A stretch of 64,000 nt of DNA from Pseudomonas sp. Irchel 3A7 (GTDB taxonomy: Bacteria > Pseudomonadota > Gammaproteobacteria > Pseudomonadales > Pseudomonadaceae): contig NZ_FYED01000002.1 of NCBI RefSeq assembly GCF_900187565.1, forward strand, positions 178,869-242,868, written 5' to 3'. The position numbers were made by a program, and so were the translations under genes. Position 1 is the first letter of the stretch; each line of letters begins with the position of its first letter. The notes beneath the pieces were generated by a model that saw nothing but the letters and a program-made list of their open reading frames with translations, ran no database searches and was not told the origin of the DNA. Shown one piece after another: positions 1 to 10,138 of the stretch.

Positions 1-3000
1 AAATGGGCGTACGTCAGTGATTGCCCCTCGAACGTGACAGCGAACGCATCCGGCGTACGGTCGACTTGCGCCTCGAACAGTTGTTGGAGGGTCTGCGGTT
101 GCAGGTGGTCAAAGCGCGGCGGATTGAATTCCTCGAGCAGTCGGGTCCGTTCCTGATGAGGTAACACCCGCAAGGCATTGATCGGCGTATCCGGCGCACA
201 CTCCAGCGCATCGGCCAGCGACACCAGCGTGGTGTGCATAAAGTCGCAGACCTGCCGCGAATCGATACCTTGCGTCGCTTGAACGATCAAACCGAAGTCG
301 TTACCGATATCGTCGACACACAGTACCAACGGATAGTTGGTACGTTCGTGCGCTGACAGCAGTTGTACCCCTGGCCAGACGTATCGCCCGACCGCCAAGC
401 CATCCTGTTCCTCACCGTGCCGATAGTTGAGTAAGGCGCTGAACAGCGGAGTTGGCGCGATCACACCGCTGCAGCGCTGCGCTTGGGCCAACGATGCATG
501 CTCGTGGGCAAGTAACGCAGCCAATGCCTGGCTGGTCTGACGCACACCCTTTTGCACGCCCTCAGCACCGGCATTGATGCGCACCGGCAGGGTGTTGATG
601 AACAGGCCCAAGGCGCGGTCCGCCCCGGCACCGCCCTGCAGTCGACCCAACAACACGCTACCGAAGACCACGTCGTCGCGGCCCGCCAGTACCGCCAACA
701 CCCGGGCCCAAGCCAAGTGATAGAGACTGGCCGGGCTTACACCCAGTTTCCGGGCCTGGGTGCGCAAGCGCAGGGCCAGTTCGCCCGAGACACTTGCCAA
801 GGCTTCTGTCACCGGATCGGCGTCGGCCTGTATACCGGCAATGCCATAAGGCAACGTCGGCTCATCGACGTCGTGCAACCGCTCACGGAAGAAAGCCTCG
901 TGTGCCTGGGCATTACCGCTCGATCGCGCCTGCGCCACGTAATCACGGTATGGCGCGCTAACGGCCAGTGTTGCGCCCTGCCCGGCCAGAATAGCCTGGA
1001 CTTCGCGCTGCACGAACGCCAGCGCGACATGGTCCATCACGATGTGATGGAACCTGAGCAACCCGACCCCGCGCTGATTGGCCTCATCATCGGCATAAAC
1101 CCAACGGATCAACGGTGCCTGGCCCAAGTCGATGCCACGCTGGCGAGCGTCGAATCGCTGCAGCAATTGCTCCGCCACGTCACCCTCGCGAGGGTCCGCC
1201 GAAAAGTGTTCGATTGACACTGGCGACTGACGCCAAACTACTTGCACCGGGGCATCGAGCCCTTCCCACAGCACAGCCGTGCGCAACACATCATGGCGAT
1301 TGATGACCTGCTGCATCGCGCTGACCACCTGCTCGAACGCCGCTTGCCCGGCAAACGCGAACAACGCATGCAGCACATAAGGATCACCCCCGGTCGCGGT
1401 CAAGTGGTGATAAAGAATGCCTTCCTGCAGTGGCGCCAGCGGGTAGATGTCCTGCACGTTGGCGGCGCCACCCGCTACCCGGGCGACGATACTGTCGATG
1501 GCCGGCTGGGTCAGTTGCACCAGCGGCAGCATGGCCGCAGTGATGTGTTCGGCGTGCAGTGGTATCGCGTTGGCGGGTACGCTGAATAACTGATGTTCGG
1601 TGCTGACCTTCTGCGCCAATTCAGCCAGGGTCGGCGCACCGAGCAGCTCCGGCACCTGGGCAAACAGGCCGGCACGGCGCATGTGTTCGATCAGGCTGAC
1701 CGCCATCAACGAATGTCCGCCCAGCTCGAAAAAATTGTCGTGACGGCTGACCTGCTCCACGTTCAACAACCGCGACCAGATACCGGCCAGCGTGCTCTCG
1801 ACGTCACCCTGCGGCGCTTCGTAGACGGCCCGCGCGTAAGCCCCGTCCGGTGCGGGCAGCGCTTTGCGGTCGAGCTTGCCGTTGGGGGTCAACGGCCAGG
1901 CATCGAGGTGCACGAATGCCGAAGGGACCATGTACGACGCCAAGCGATTGCCGGCTAGCTCGCGTAGCGCTTGCGCAGCGACGGCGCTACCGGTGTAGTA
2001 CGCCACCAGCCGCTGACCGGAACGCTCGTCGTCCCGGGCCAGCACCACAACCTCGCGCAAACCGGGCACCTGCGACAGCACCATTTCGATTTCGCCCGGT
2101 TCGATGCGAAAGCCACGGATCTTGACCTGATCGTCGTTACGCCCCAAGTACTCGATTGCACCATTGGGCAACCAGCGTCCAAGATCGCCGGTCTTGTACA
2201 TCCTGGCGCCGGGCGCCTCGCTGAACCCATCGTTGACGAACCGTTCAGCGGTCAGGCGGGGCAGATTCAGGTAACCGCGAGCGACCTGAACACCGGCGAT
2301 ATGTAATTCACCCGCAATGCCCACCGGAACCGGTTGCCCCTGAGCATCCAGGATGTAGATACGGGTATTGGCGATCGGCCGACCAATCAGTGACACGCTG
2401 TCGTCGGCGCTGCATGTCCAGGCCGTGACATCGACCGCGGCTTCGGTCGGCCCGTAAAGATTGTGCAATCCGGTGTCCGGCAGCACTGTGGCGAAGCGGC
2501 GAACAAGGCTAAGCGGCAGCGCTTCGCCGCTGCACACCACACGCGTCAGGCTGCAGCATTCGGCGGCCTGTGCAGGCTCCAGAAAAACCTGCAACATCGA
2601 CGGCACGAAATGCACGGTGCTGATCCGTTCCCGAGCGATCAGTTGCGCCAGATAAACCGCATCCCGGTGGCCCTCGGGACGTGCGATCACCAGCCTGGCG
2701 CCGATCATCAACGGCCAGAAAAACTCCCAGACCGAGACGTCGAAACTGAACGGGGTCTTTTGCAAGACCACATCTTGCGCCGTCAACCTCAGCGCTTGCT
2801 GCATCCACTGCAAACGGTTGACCACACCGCGATGCTCATTCATCACCCCCTTGGGTCGCCCAGATGAACCGGACGTGTAGATGACATACGCCAGCGTCCG
2901 CCAATCCTGCGCCAGCGCCGGGTTGTGCGAGGGGAACCGGGCGTTATTCCGGGCTTCATCAAGATCGAGGACGATCGCTCCACCCACACGCAACAGACCC

Positions 3001-6000
3001 CGGGTCTGGCCATGCATCAGCAGCGCGACCGGGGCACTGTCCTCCATCATGTGGGCCAGACGCTCGAGCGGGTATCCGGGGTCAAGCGGCACATAAGCGC
3101 CCCCGGACTTGAGAACGCCGAACAGGCCGACCACCATATCCAGGCTGCGCTCGACACAGATCGCTACTCGGTCATCGGCCCGCACACCCAGTTCGATCAA
3201 CTGATGGGCCACGCGGTTGGCCTGCCTGTTCAACGCATCGTAGGTCAGTTGCTGGTCTTCGAAAGTCAGCGCGATGGCCTCGGGAGTCGACCTGACCTGA
3301 TTTTCGAATAACTGATGCAGCGTGAGCGCCTGCGCAAAGGCACTGTCGGTGGCATTGAAATCGAACAGCACCCGCCGGCGTTCCTTGGCCGGCAACGCAA
3401 CCAGATCATGCACGGCTTTTGCGGGGGTCAATTCAAGTGCCTGCGCCAAACTGGCCAAGACGGCCTGTACGCTGTCGCACACCAATTGCGCATCGATCCC
3501 GGTCACCGCCTGGACATTCAGTTCGAACCCTTGCCCCCCGTCATCGACCGACAACGTCAGCGGATAGTGGGTGCGCTCATATTCCTGGAGCAGTTCGATA
3601 CCTTGCCAGTTCAGCGGCCCGGTGCCATTACCATGGTTTTCACTGCGTCGGTAATTCAGCAAGGCGCTGAACAGCGGTGTGCCAGGGGCAACCCCGCTGC
3701 AACGCTGTGCCAGCGCCAGCGGTGCATGCTCATGAGCGAGCAGGTTGGCCACCCGCGTCGCAGTATCGCGCACACTGGCGGCAACGCCCTGGGAACCCAG
3801 CGTCAAGCGCAGCGGCAAGGTATTGATGAACAATCCCAGCGCATGTTCGCCACCCGCACCGTGCATGCGCCCCAGCAGCACACTGCCGAACACCACGTCT
3901 GTCCGTCCCGTGAGCATCGACAACACCCGTCCCCACGCCAGGTGAAACAAGCTGGCGATACTGACACCGAGCCCCCGTGCCTGCGTGCGCAAACGGTCAG
4001 CCACCAAAGATGGTACGGGCTGGATTATTTCAATGGGCGCAGCGTCATCGCGAGCCTGTGCCACACCGAACGGTAACGTCGGTGACTCGATGTCCTGCAG
4101 CATGTCGCGAAAAAAGGCCTCATGGTTTGCGGCGGCCATGCTGTTCCGACTCTGCACCACGTAGTTGCGGTAAGGCGTCGCGTCAGGCAACAGTGCCCGC
4201 TGATCGAGCAGATAGGTTTGCATCTCCTGCTGCAGAACACTTAACCCGGCATGATCCATCGCCAGGTGATGAACCACCAGCAAAGCCAGCCAGCGGTCGT
4301 TGGCTTGATCGAAGGCGCAGGCCAGTCGCAGCAGCGGTGCCTGGCGCAGATCCAGACGCGAGTGACCGACATCGAAACGCTTGAGCAGTTGGCCGATGAT
4401 ATCGCCGTCCCGGACCTCGAAATCCAGCCATTGCAACGGCAGCGGCACGTCACGCAGGACCACCTGCACAGGCGCGTCCAGCCCTTCCCAGACCACTGCC
4501 GTGCGCAGGATGTCGTGGCGGTCGATGACCGTTTGCAAGGCCTGGATGAAGTCGCCGAGCCGGGCGCGATTGTCCAGCGCAAACAACCCATGCAGCACGT
4601 AAGGATCGCCGCCGCTGGACGACAAATGATGGTAGAGGATACCTTCCTGCAGCGGTGCCAATGGATAGATATCCTGCACATTGGCAACACCACCGGGCAT
4701 GTTTTCAATCAACCCGTCGATCTGCGCCTGGCTCATTTCGACCAGTGGCAAGAGGTCTGGGGTGATTCGCGAACAGCCGACGCCGATACGATTGGGCGGG
4801 ATCTCGATCTCCTGGCCGGTGCCTGTTTCCCGGGCAAACGCTTCCAGCGTCGGCGCGCCGAACAGGGCGCGGGGTTCGGCATTCATCCCCTGCCGACGCA
4901 TGCTCTGGATCAGCCTTACGGCGGACAGCGAATGCCCGCCCAACTCGAAAAAGTTGTCGTGACGCCCTACTCGCTCGACGCCCAGCACCTGTTGCCACAA
5001 CAAAGCCAAGGATTGCTCCCGCTCACCTTTGGGTGCCTCATAGGCATGGCTGATGCAGACTTCGGGCGCTGGCAAGGCTCTGCGGTCCAGCTTGCCATTG
5101 ACGGTCAGCGCAAACGCCGTCAGGTGCATGAACGCCGATGGCACCATGTAAGCCGGCAACGCGTCACTCGCGCGACTGCGCAGACCCTCGGCCAGCCCGT
5201 CGGCACCGGTGTAATAAGCGACAAGGCGCACTTCACCAGGGCTGTCCTCCCGTGCGAGTACCGCCACCTCAAGCACGCCGGGCAAGGAGACCAGCGTGGC
5301 CTCGATCTCGCCCAACTCAATGCGAAAACCGCGGATCTTCACCTGGTCGTCATTGCGCCCCAGGAATTCGATGTTGCCATCGGCCATCCAGCGTCCCAGG
5401 TCGCCACTCTTGTACATCCGCGCACCGGGTGCAGCACTGAACGGATCGTCGACAAAACGCTCGGCGGTCAAGCCCGGCTGGTTCAGGTAACCTCGTGCGA
5501 CGTGTGCGCCGGCGAGATAGAGTTCACCGACCGCGCCCGGCGGAACACGTTGGCCGAACTCATCAAGAATGTGAATCCGGGTGTTGGCCACCGGGCGCCC
5601 GATGTGCAGCGCCGCGTCGTGCTGATGCACTTGCCCGGCAGTGACCAATACCGTGGCTTCGGTCGGGCCGTAGGTATTGATCAATGCTTGTCCGGCAGGC
5701 AGACCGGCCGGCCATTGGCGCAACCGATCACCGCCGATCAGCACGTTACTGGCCAGTGGGTTGGCAAGGCCGCTGGCGTACGCCAGTTCCGCCAGCGGGG
5801 TGATCAGAATGGAGAGATCCACAGTCTGCACTTTCCACCATTGCAGCAAGGCCTGCGGGTCGTTGACCGTGTGCGACGGCGGCAGCAACAACGTGCCGCC
5901 GACACTCAGCGCCGTCCAGATTTCCCAGACACTGGCGTCGAAACCGACGCCGGCGAACCAGGTACTGCGGCTGCCTTCGCCAAGCTTGAACCGCTCGTTG

Positions 6001-7943
6001 TGCCAGGCGATCAGGTTATTCAACTGGCGGTGCTCGACCATCACGCCTTTCGGTCGGCCGGTGGAACCCGAGGTGTAGATCACGTAGGCCAATGACGTGC
6101 CGTGACACCCTGTGGGATCGGGATTGGTAAACTCCGCCTCGGTCATGGCGTGCAAGTCACCGAGATCAAGCTGCGGCATCGCGGTCTCAGGCAACAGGTG
6201 CGCCGTTCGATCGTGGATCAGCATGACCTTCGGCGCGGACTCGTCGAGGATGTAGCGCAAACGCTCCACCGGATAGGCGGGGTCCATAGGCACATAACCC
6301 GCACCAGACTTGAGAATCCCCAGCATCCCGACAATGCTGTCGAGGCTGCGTTGGGTACAGATCGTTACGCACTGGTCAGGCTGGACGCCCATGGCCATCA
6401 ATCGATGCGCCACGACGTTGGCGCGGGTGTTCAACTGCGCATAGGTCAGGCTGTGTCCGTCTTGCTCGATGGCAATGGCATCCGGCGAGCGCGCTGCCTG
6501 CGCTTCGACCTGTCGATGGATCATCGGCGCCGGCGCAAACGCTACGTCGGTGGCGTTCCAGGACTCGAGTTGGCGGATTTCAGGTTCCGTCACGAGCGAC
6601 AGTCGCGACACCGGCAACTCGGCATTTTCCAGCACCTGCTCAAGCATATGCTGCAGCCGAAGGCTGATCTGCCGGATTTCCCCGCGGCTGAAATAGGCCT
6701 GGTTGTAAAAGAAATGAATCCAGACGTTTTCGTCGAATTTGTTTTCACGGATATGGACCGTCAGCGGGTCCTGCTCATGCCTGTTCGATCCCATGATCAC
6801 CTGCGCCTGCGCCTCATCGAAGCGCAAGTCATGATCATCGCGCTCGTAGGACACCGTCAGGTCGAACAACTGCGCGCGCTGCGAGCGCCACAGGCCGAGC
6901 GTGCGATTCAACTCACTCAACGGGAAGCGCTGATACCGATAATCCTGCTTGAGCATCCGCCCCAGAGAAGTGACCAGCGCCGAGAAACTCAGGTGCGGAT
7001 CAAACGACAACCGCAGCGGGCTGACGCCGACAAACATGCCGGCGGTCGACTTGAGACGGGCATTACCGCGATTAAGCGTCGGTATGGCGATGGACAACTC
7101 GTCACGGCGCTCGGTGCGGCTGAAGTAGACGTGGAAAATGCCGAGCATCACATGGAAAGGCGTCGCGTCGCAGGCGCGTGCCAGCTCGACGATACGCTCG
7201 AAGAAATCACGGGACAGCCGCAAACACTCATGGCCACCCGGCGCCATACCTTTGTGTTGGATGACGCGATGACGGGGGGTGAACAACGGGTCGGGCACTG
7301 TATGGTATTTATCCAGCCAATACTTCAAGTTGCGCAACTGTTGCGGCGATTGCTCGAACGCCCGATCCTGCTCGATGAATTCCCGGTAGGTCGGCGCCGG
7401 TTCAGATTGATCTTGCGCCTCGACCTCGCTGTACAGTTTTGACAATGATTCGACCAGCAAACCGATCGCCCAACCGTCGACGATCAGGTGGTGAAAGTTG
7501 AGCGTGAAGTAAAAACGCGTGTCACTGACCTTTACCAACTCAAAGCGAAACAATGGCCGACCGATCAACGTGAAGGGGGTTTCCAGGCGCTCCTCAAGCA
7601 GCGCTAATGCGGCGCCCTCGGCGTCCTCCCGGTCGCTGAAGTCGTGAAATGGCACTTCCACCGACAGCGTATCGACGATGCGTTGCAGCGGTACACCGTG
7701 TTCGTCGACAGACGATGTCAGCACGATGCGTAACGCATCGTGCTTGTGCACCAACCTGTTCACCGCTTGCTCAAAACGTTGCACGTCGACGTTGCCAGCG
7801 ATCCGCACATGACCACCGATCTTGTAGAGCGGCGTACCTTCGTGCAGCACTTCATCGAACCAGATCTGCCGCTGAGCGGTGGTCAGGGGGTACACATCAG
7901 AGGGCGAAAATGGGCGATTCAAACGATAGCTCCCTGGCTTCAT
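1..7943 (-). CDS. Non-ribosomal peptide synthetase, N-terminal 2647 residues (C-A-T-C-A-T-C-A...), partial
   Basis: The frame is open from an ATG at 7943 to the left edge; an in-frame ATG at 7970 is an alternative start. Domain order by motif is: C1 (HHLIVDG near residue 150), A1 (YTSGSTGRPKG near 620), T1 (LGGHSL near 1000), C2 (QDIYPLAPLQEG near 1090, HHLAMDH near 1225), A2 (YTSGSSGRPKG near 1690), T2 (near 2075), C3 (QDIYPLAPLQEG near 2165, HHIVMDH near 2300) and the first residues of A3 near 2615. The A2 pocket reads D-V-W-H-V-S-L-V-D-(K), the EntF-like serine code. The A1 pocket reads D-A-W-L-L-G-T-V-L-(K), which is hydrophobic and perhaps Leu-like. C2 and C3 resemble the dual E/C domains of Pseudomonas lipopeptide synthetases, so residues 1 and 2 are probably D-configured. 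The N-terminal C domain implies an acylated start or an upstream donor. The gene follows pabB by 93 bp on the same strand. The product is unknown. Confidence 0.95.
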   Translation of the reverse strand, partial: MKPGSYRLNRPFSPSDVYPLTTAQRQIWFDEVLHEGTPLYKIGGHVRIAGNVDVQRFEQAVNRLVHKHDALRIVLTSSVDEHGVPLQRIVDTLSVEVPFHDFSDREDAEGAALALLEERLETPFTLIGRPLFRFELVKVSDTRFYFTLNFHHLIVDGWAIGLLVESLSKLYSEVEAQDQSEPAPTYREFIEQDRAFEQSPQQLRNLKYWLDKYHTVPDPLFTPRHRVIQHKGMAPGGHECLRLSRDFFERIVELARACDATPFHVMLGIFHVYFSRTERRDELSIAIPTLNRGNARLKSTAGMFVGVSPLRLSFDPHLSFSALVTSLGRMLKQDYRYQRFPLSELNRTLGLWRSQRAQLFDLTVSYERDDHDLRFDEAQAQVIMGSNRHEQDPLTVHIRENKFDENVWIHFFYNQAYFSRGEIRQISLRLQHMLEQVLENAELPVSRLSLVTEPEIRQLESWNATDVAFAPAPMIHRQVEAQAARSPDAIAIEQDGHSLTYAQLNTRANVVAHRLMAMGVQPDQCVTICTQRSLDSIVGMLGILKSGAGYVPMDPAYPVERLRYILDESAPKVMLIHDRTAHLLPETAMPQLDLGDLHAMTEAEFTNPDPTGCHGTSLAYVIYTSGSTGRPKGVMVEHRQLNNLIAWHNERFKLGEGSRSTWFAGVGFDASVWEIWTALSVGGTLLLPPSHTVNDPQALLQWWKVQTVDLSILITPLAELAYASGLANPLASNVLIGGDRLRQWPAGLPAGQALINTYGPTEATVLVTAGQVHQHDAALHIGRPVANTRIHILDEFGQRVPPGAVGELYLAGAHVARGYLNQPGLTAERFVDDPFSAAPGARMYKSGDLGRWMADGNIEFLGRNDDQVKIRGFRIELGEIEATLVSLPGVLEVAVLAREDSPGEVRLVAYYTGADGLAEGLRSRASDALPAYMVPSAFMHLTAFALTVNGKLDRRALPAPEVCISHAYEAPKGEREQSLALLWQQVLGVERVGRHDNFFELGGHSLSAVRLIQSMRRQGMNAEPRALFGAPTLEAFARETGTGQEIEIPPNRIGVGCSRITPDLLPLVEMSQAQIDGLIENMPGGVANVQDIYPLAPLQEGILYHHLSSSGGDPYVLHGLFALDNRARLGDFIQALQTVIDRHDILRTAVVWEGLDAPVQVVLRDVPLPLQWLDFEVRDGDIIGQLLKRFDVGHSRLDLRQAPLLRLACAFDQANDRWLALLVVHHLAMDHAGLSVLQQEMQTYLLDQRALLPDATPYRNYVVQSRNSMAAANHEAFFRDMLQDIESPTLPFGVAQARDDAAPIEIIQPVPSLVADRLRTQARGLGVSIASLFHLAWGRVLSMLTGRTDVVFGSVLLGRMHGAGGEHALGLFINTLPLRLTLGSQGVAASVRDTATRVANLLAHEHAPLALAQRCSGVAPGTPLFSALLNYRRSENHGNGTGPLNWQGIELLQEYERTHYPLTLSVDDGGQGFELNVQAVTGIDAQLVCDSVQAVLASLAQALELTPAKAVHDLVALPAKERRRVLFDFNATDSAFAQALTLHQLFENQVRSTPEAIALTFEDQQLTYDALNRQANRVAHQLIELGVRADDRVAICVERSLDMVVGLFGVLKSGGAYVPLDPGYPLERLAHMMEDSAPVALLMHGQTRGLLRVGGAIVLDLDEARNNARFPSHNPALAQDWRTLAYVIYTSGSSGRPKGVMNEHRGVVNRLQWMQQALRLTAQDVVLQKTPFSFDVSVWEFFWPLMIGARLVIARPEGHRDAVYLAQLIARERISTVHFVPSMLQVFLEPAQAAECCSLTRVVCSGEALPLSLVRRFATVLPDTGLHNLYGPTEAAVDVTAWTCSADDSVSLIGRPIANTRIYILDAQGQPVPVGIAGELHIAGVQVARGYLNLPRLTAERFVNDGFSEAPGARMYKTGDLGRWLPNGAIEYLGRNDDQVKIRGFRIEPGEIEMVLSQVPGLREVVVLARDDERSGQRLVAYYTGSAVAAQALRELAGNRLASYMVPSAFVHLDAWPLTPNGKLDRKALPAPDGAYARAVYEAPQGDVESTLAGIWSRLLNVEQVSRHDNFFELGGHSLMAVSLIEHMRRAGLFAQVPELLGAPTLAELAQKVSTEHQLFSVPANAIPLHAEHITAAMLPLVQLTQPAIDSIVARVAGGAANVQDIYPLAPLQEGILYHHLTATGGDPYVLHALFAFAGQAAFEQVVSAMQQVINRHDVLRTAVLWEGLDAPVQVVWRQSPVSIEHFSADPREGDVAEQLLQRFDARQRGIDLGQAPLIRWVYADDEANQRGVGLLRFHHIVMDHVALAFVQREVQAILAGQGATLAVSAPYRDYVAQARSSGNAQAHEAFFRERLHDVDEPTLPYGIAGIQADADPVTEALASVSGELALRLRTQARKLGVSPASLYHLAWARVLAVLAGRDDVVFGSVLLGRLQGGAGADRALGLFINTLPVRINAGAEGVQKGVRQTSQALAALLAHEHASLAQAQRCSGVIAPTPLFSALLNYRHGEEQDGLAVGRYVWPGVQLLSAHERTNYPLVLCVDDIGNDFGLIVQATQGIDSRQVCDFMHTTLVSLADALECAPDTPINALRVLPHQERTRLLEEFNPPRFDHLQPQTLQQLFEAQVDRTPDAFAVTFEGQSLTYAH

Positions 7944-8035
7944 CGGCCAAAAATGACTGATGCCGCGCATGGATCGAAGCCAGGCGCATCAGTGTTCGAA
8001 TAAAGAAGATAAATGGATCGCGCGACGAGAAGCTT

Positions 8036-9505
8036 TCAGACGGCAAGGCGGATTCGCATGCGTTCCACCGCCTCCACTACGTTGCGCGCCTTGATCAGCG
8101 TTTCGATGAACTCTTCTTCCGGATCGGAAAGCGCCGTAATCGCCCCTCCGACACCCAGCCGAGCCTGGCCGCGGTCAATCAGCACCGAGCGGATGACAAT
8201 GCTCAGGTCGCAGGCGCCACACAGGCCGAACCAGCCCAGCGCCCCGGAATAGAGGCCACGAGAGCCCTGTTCAAGCCGATCGATGATTTCCATGGTGCGT
8301 TTCTTCGGCGCACCCGTCATCGAGCCTCCGGGGAAAGCGGCTTTGATGCACTGCACGGACGACACGCCGGGTTTCAAGGTGCCGCGAACGGTAGACACCA
8401 ATTGATGGACATGGGAATAGGTTTCCACGTCGAACAGCTTCGGCACCTCAACCGAACCCAAGGCGCAGACCTGCCCCAGATCGTTGCGCAACAAATCGAC
8501 GATCATCAGGTTCTCTGCGCGGTCTTTCTCACTGCCAAGCAGGTCATCGATCTGCCGGCCATCTTCAGCGGCGTCGGCGCCACGAGGCCGGGTGCCTTTG
8601 ATCGGTTTCGCCTCGGCCAGGCCGTGCCGATCGATGCTGAGAAAACGTTCCGGAGACGCGCTCACCACATGCAAGTCGCCGACGTTGAAATAGGCGGAAT
8701 GCGGCGCCGGAGACTGCACCCGTAGTTGGCGGTAGAGCTCGATCGGCGGATGCTCGAAAGGAAATTCAATGAGATTGGTCAGACAAATCTCATAGCTTTC
8801 ACCATGGGCAATCTCGGTCAGCGATTCGTCGATTTTTCTCAGGTAGGCCGGTTTGTCATGACGCATGTACGCATGACGGGCGATCCAGTGCTGAACATCA
8901 TCAATGGAGAAGCGTTTACCGGTGGTGGGCTGGCTCACCGTTGCCGCAGATGCAAGCCCTTGCAGCGTAGCCTCCACGTCATCGAACCAGGTATTGGCGA
9001 GCGCAGACTCGTCTTCGCTGGATGCCAGGTGCAGCAGCCAGGTTTTACCTGCAAGGTGGTCTATCACGATCAATCGGGTGGCAAATATCAATGCCGCATC
9101 GTGAGACGGTGAACGCCAGGCATCAACCCCAATGGTTTCGCCCTTGAGTTCGTAACCGAACACACCGACATAACCCAGATTGAAATCAAAGGGCAATTCG
9201 ACCGGACATTCGACCACTCTTTCCTGCAATCGGGTTTGCAGAAAATCAAACAGGCTAGTTATTTCGAAATGTTGCACAGAGTCGCCACGCACCACTTGCG
9301 CCTGACGTTCGATCGCATCATAAGTAATACTTTCCGCCTGCGGCCCCTGGTCATCACCCATGAACGAAAACCGCGAAAAACCGGGTATAACCACGGCACT
9401 TTCCAACAGAAACTTATTGGCTGAGTCGCCAAAAAGTTGCTGAAACACTGTCAGTGCATCTGAACAAGCCGGCAACACTCTGAACAGAACGCTCGCTGAG
9501 ATCAT
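8036..9505 (-). CDS. pabB: Aminodeoxychorismate synthase component I (PabB/PapA-like), 489 aa
   Basis: This is a chorismate-utilising enzyme that would aminate chorismate to 4-amino-4-deoxychorismate, using ammonia from the PabA partner next to it. The chorismate-binding domain fills the C-terminal half. It carries PIKGTRPRG, with the lysine typical of aminodeoxychorismate synthases where anthranilate synthases have PIAGT. It also carries LLRNDLGQVC, FPGGSMTGAPK and the late GVGGAI segment. The length is normal for stand-alone PabB/TrpE. It lies 54 bp after the amidotransferase gene and 93 bp before the NRPS, all on one strand, so it probably serves the peptide pathway rather than folate synthesis. 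The precursor could be p-aminobenzoate or p-aminophenylalanine. The enzymes needed to choose between them (PabC, or PapB/PapC) are not in the window. Confidence 0.9.
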   Translation of the reverse strand: MISASVLFRVLPACSDALTVFQQLFGDSANKFLLESAVVIPGFSRFSFMGDDQGPQAESITYDAIERQAQVVRGDSVQHFEITSLFDFLQTRLQERVVECPVELPFDFNLGYVGVFGYELKGETIGVDAWRSPSHDAALIFATRLIVIDHLAGKTWLLHLASSEDESALANTWFDDVEATLQGLASAATVSQPTTGKRFSIDDVQHWIARHAYMRHDKPAYLRKIDESLTEIAHGESYEICLTNLIEFPFEHPPIELYRQLRVQSPAPHSAYFNVGDLHVVSASPERFLSIDRHGLAEAKPIKGTRPRGADAAEDGRQIDDLLGSEKDRAENLMIVDLLRNDLGQVCALGSVEVPKLFDVETYSHVHQLVSTVRGTLKPGVSSVQCIKAAFPGGSMTGAPKKRTMEIIDRLEQGSRGLYSGALGWFGLCGACDLSIVIRSVLIDRGQARLGVGGAITALSDPEEEFIETLIKARNVVEAVERMRIRLAV

Positions 9506-9559
9506 TATGCCCCCATCGGTGAATGTCCGATTTTTATTGGTGTGCAGTCTTAGCCGTGA

Positions 9560-10138
9560 TCAATGCGCCATCGCAATATCACGAAAGTTGCGGAACAACT
9601 GGCTCCCTGCCTGCGTACTGATGGACTCTGGATGAAACTGAATACCGTGCAGGGGGCGGGTCTTATGTTGTATGCCGTGTATCATCCCGTCACTTCCCCA
9701 GGCCGTTAGTTCAAACGGGCCCTTGATCCGTTCGATGGCCAATGAGTGATACCGGACAACAGAAAGCTCCTCGGGCAGTCCCTTGAACACCCCCGTTGCG
9801 CTGTGTCGAATGACACTGATACGGCCATGCATAGGTTGCGGAGCAAGAGAAACGGTCATTCCGTGCTCATGGGCAATACATTGATGACCAAGACAGACGC
9901 CCAGCACAGGTACTGGGCTGGTCAGAATGACCTGCGCACTTAGGCCGACATCTTCCGCCCGTGCGGGATTACCCGGCCCGGGAGAAACGATAATGCAGTC
10001 ATAACGGCTGAAATCAATCTGTTCGATGGCAGCAGTATTCTGCAGCACGACAGGTTCTTCACCGCACGCTTGGCCCATGGCTTGATAGATGTTGTACGTA
10101 AACGAGTCGAAATTATCGATGATCAGTGTTCTGCACAC
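9560..10138 (-). CDS. pabA: Glutamine amidotransferase, aminodeoxychorismate synthase component II (PabA-like), 192 aa
   Basis: This is a class I glutamine amidotransferase that would release ammonia for the adjacent PabB-like subunit. The N-terminus LIIDNFDSFTYN, the oxyanion segment SPGPGNP, the nucleophile motif GVCLGHQ and the terminal HPES give a complete Cys-His-Glu triad. The start is a GTG with a weak AGG about nine bases upstream; no ATG fits the conserved N-terminus. It is the first gene of the apparent pabA-pabB-NRPS operon. Sequence alone does not separate PabA from TrpG. The assignment rests on the neighbouring PIKGT-type synthase. Confidence 0.9.
   Translation of the reverse strand: MCRTLIIDNFDSFTYNIYQAMGQACGEEPVVLQNTAAIEQIDFSRYDCIIVSPGPGNPARAEDVGLSAQVILTSPVPVLGVCLGHQCIAHEHGMTVSLAPQPMHGRISVIRHSATGVFKGLPEELSVVRYHSLAIERIKGPFELTAWGSDGMIHGIQHKTRPLHGIQFHPESISTQAGSQLFRNFRDIAMAH

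Noticed and set aside
4251..7442. Long plus-strand frames (614 and 446 residues) opposite the NRPS
   Set aside because: They are antisense shadows of the high-GC NRPS. The minus strand carries all NRPS motifs in one frame, and the plus-strand translations have no domain and are rich in Arg, Gln and His.
8036..9505. Anthranilate synthase (TrpE) assignment
   Set aside because: The PIKGT lysine points to aminodeoxychorismate synthase. TrpE proteins have PIAGT at this place.
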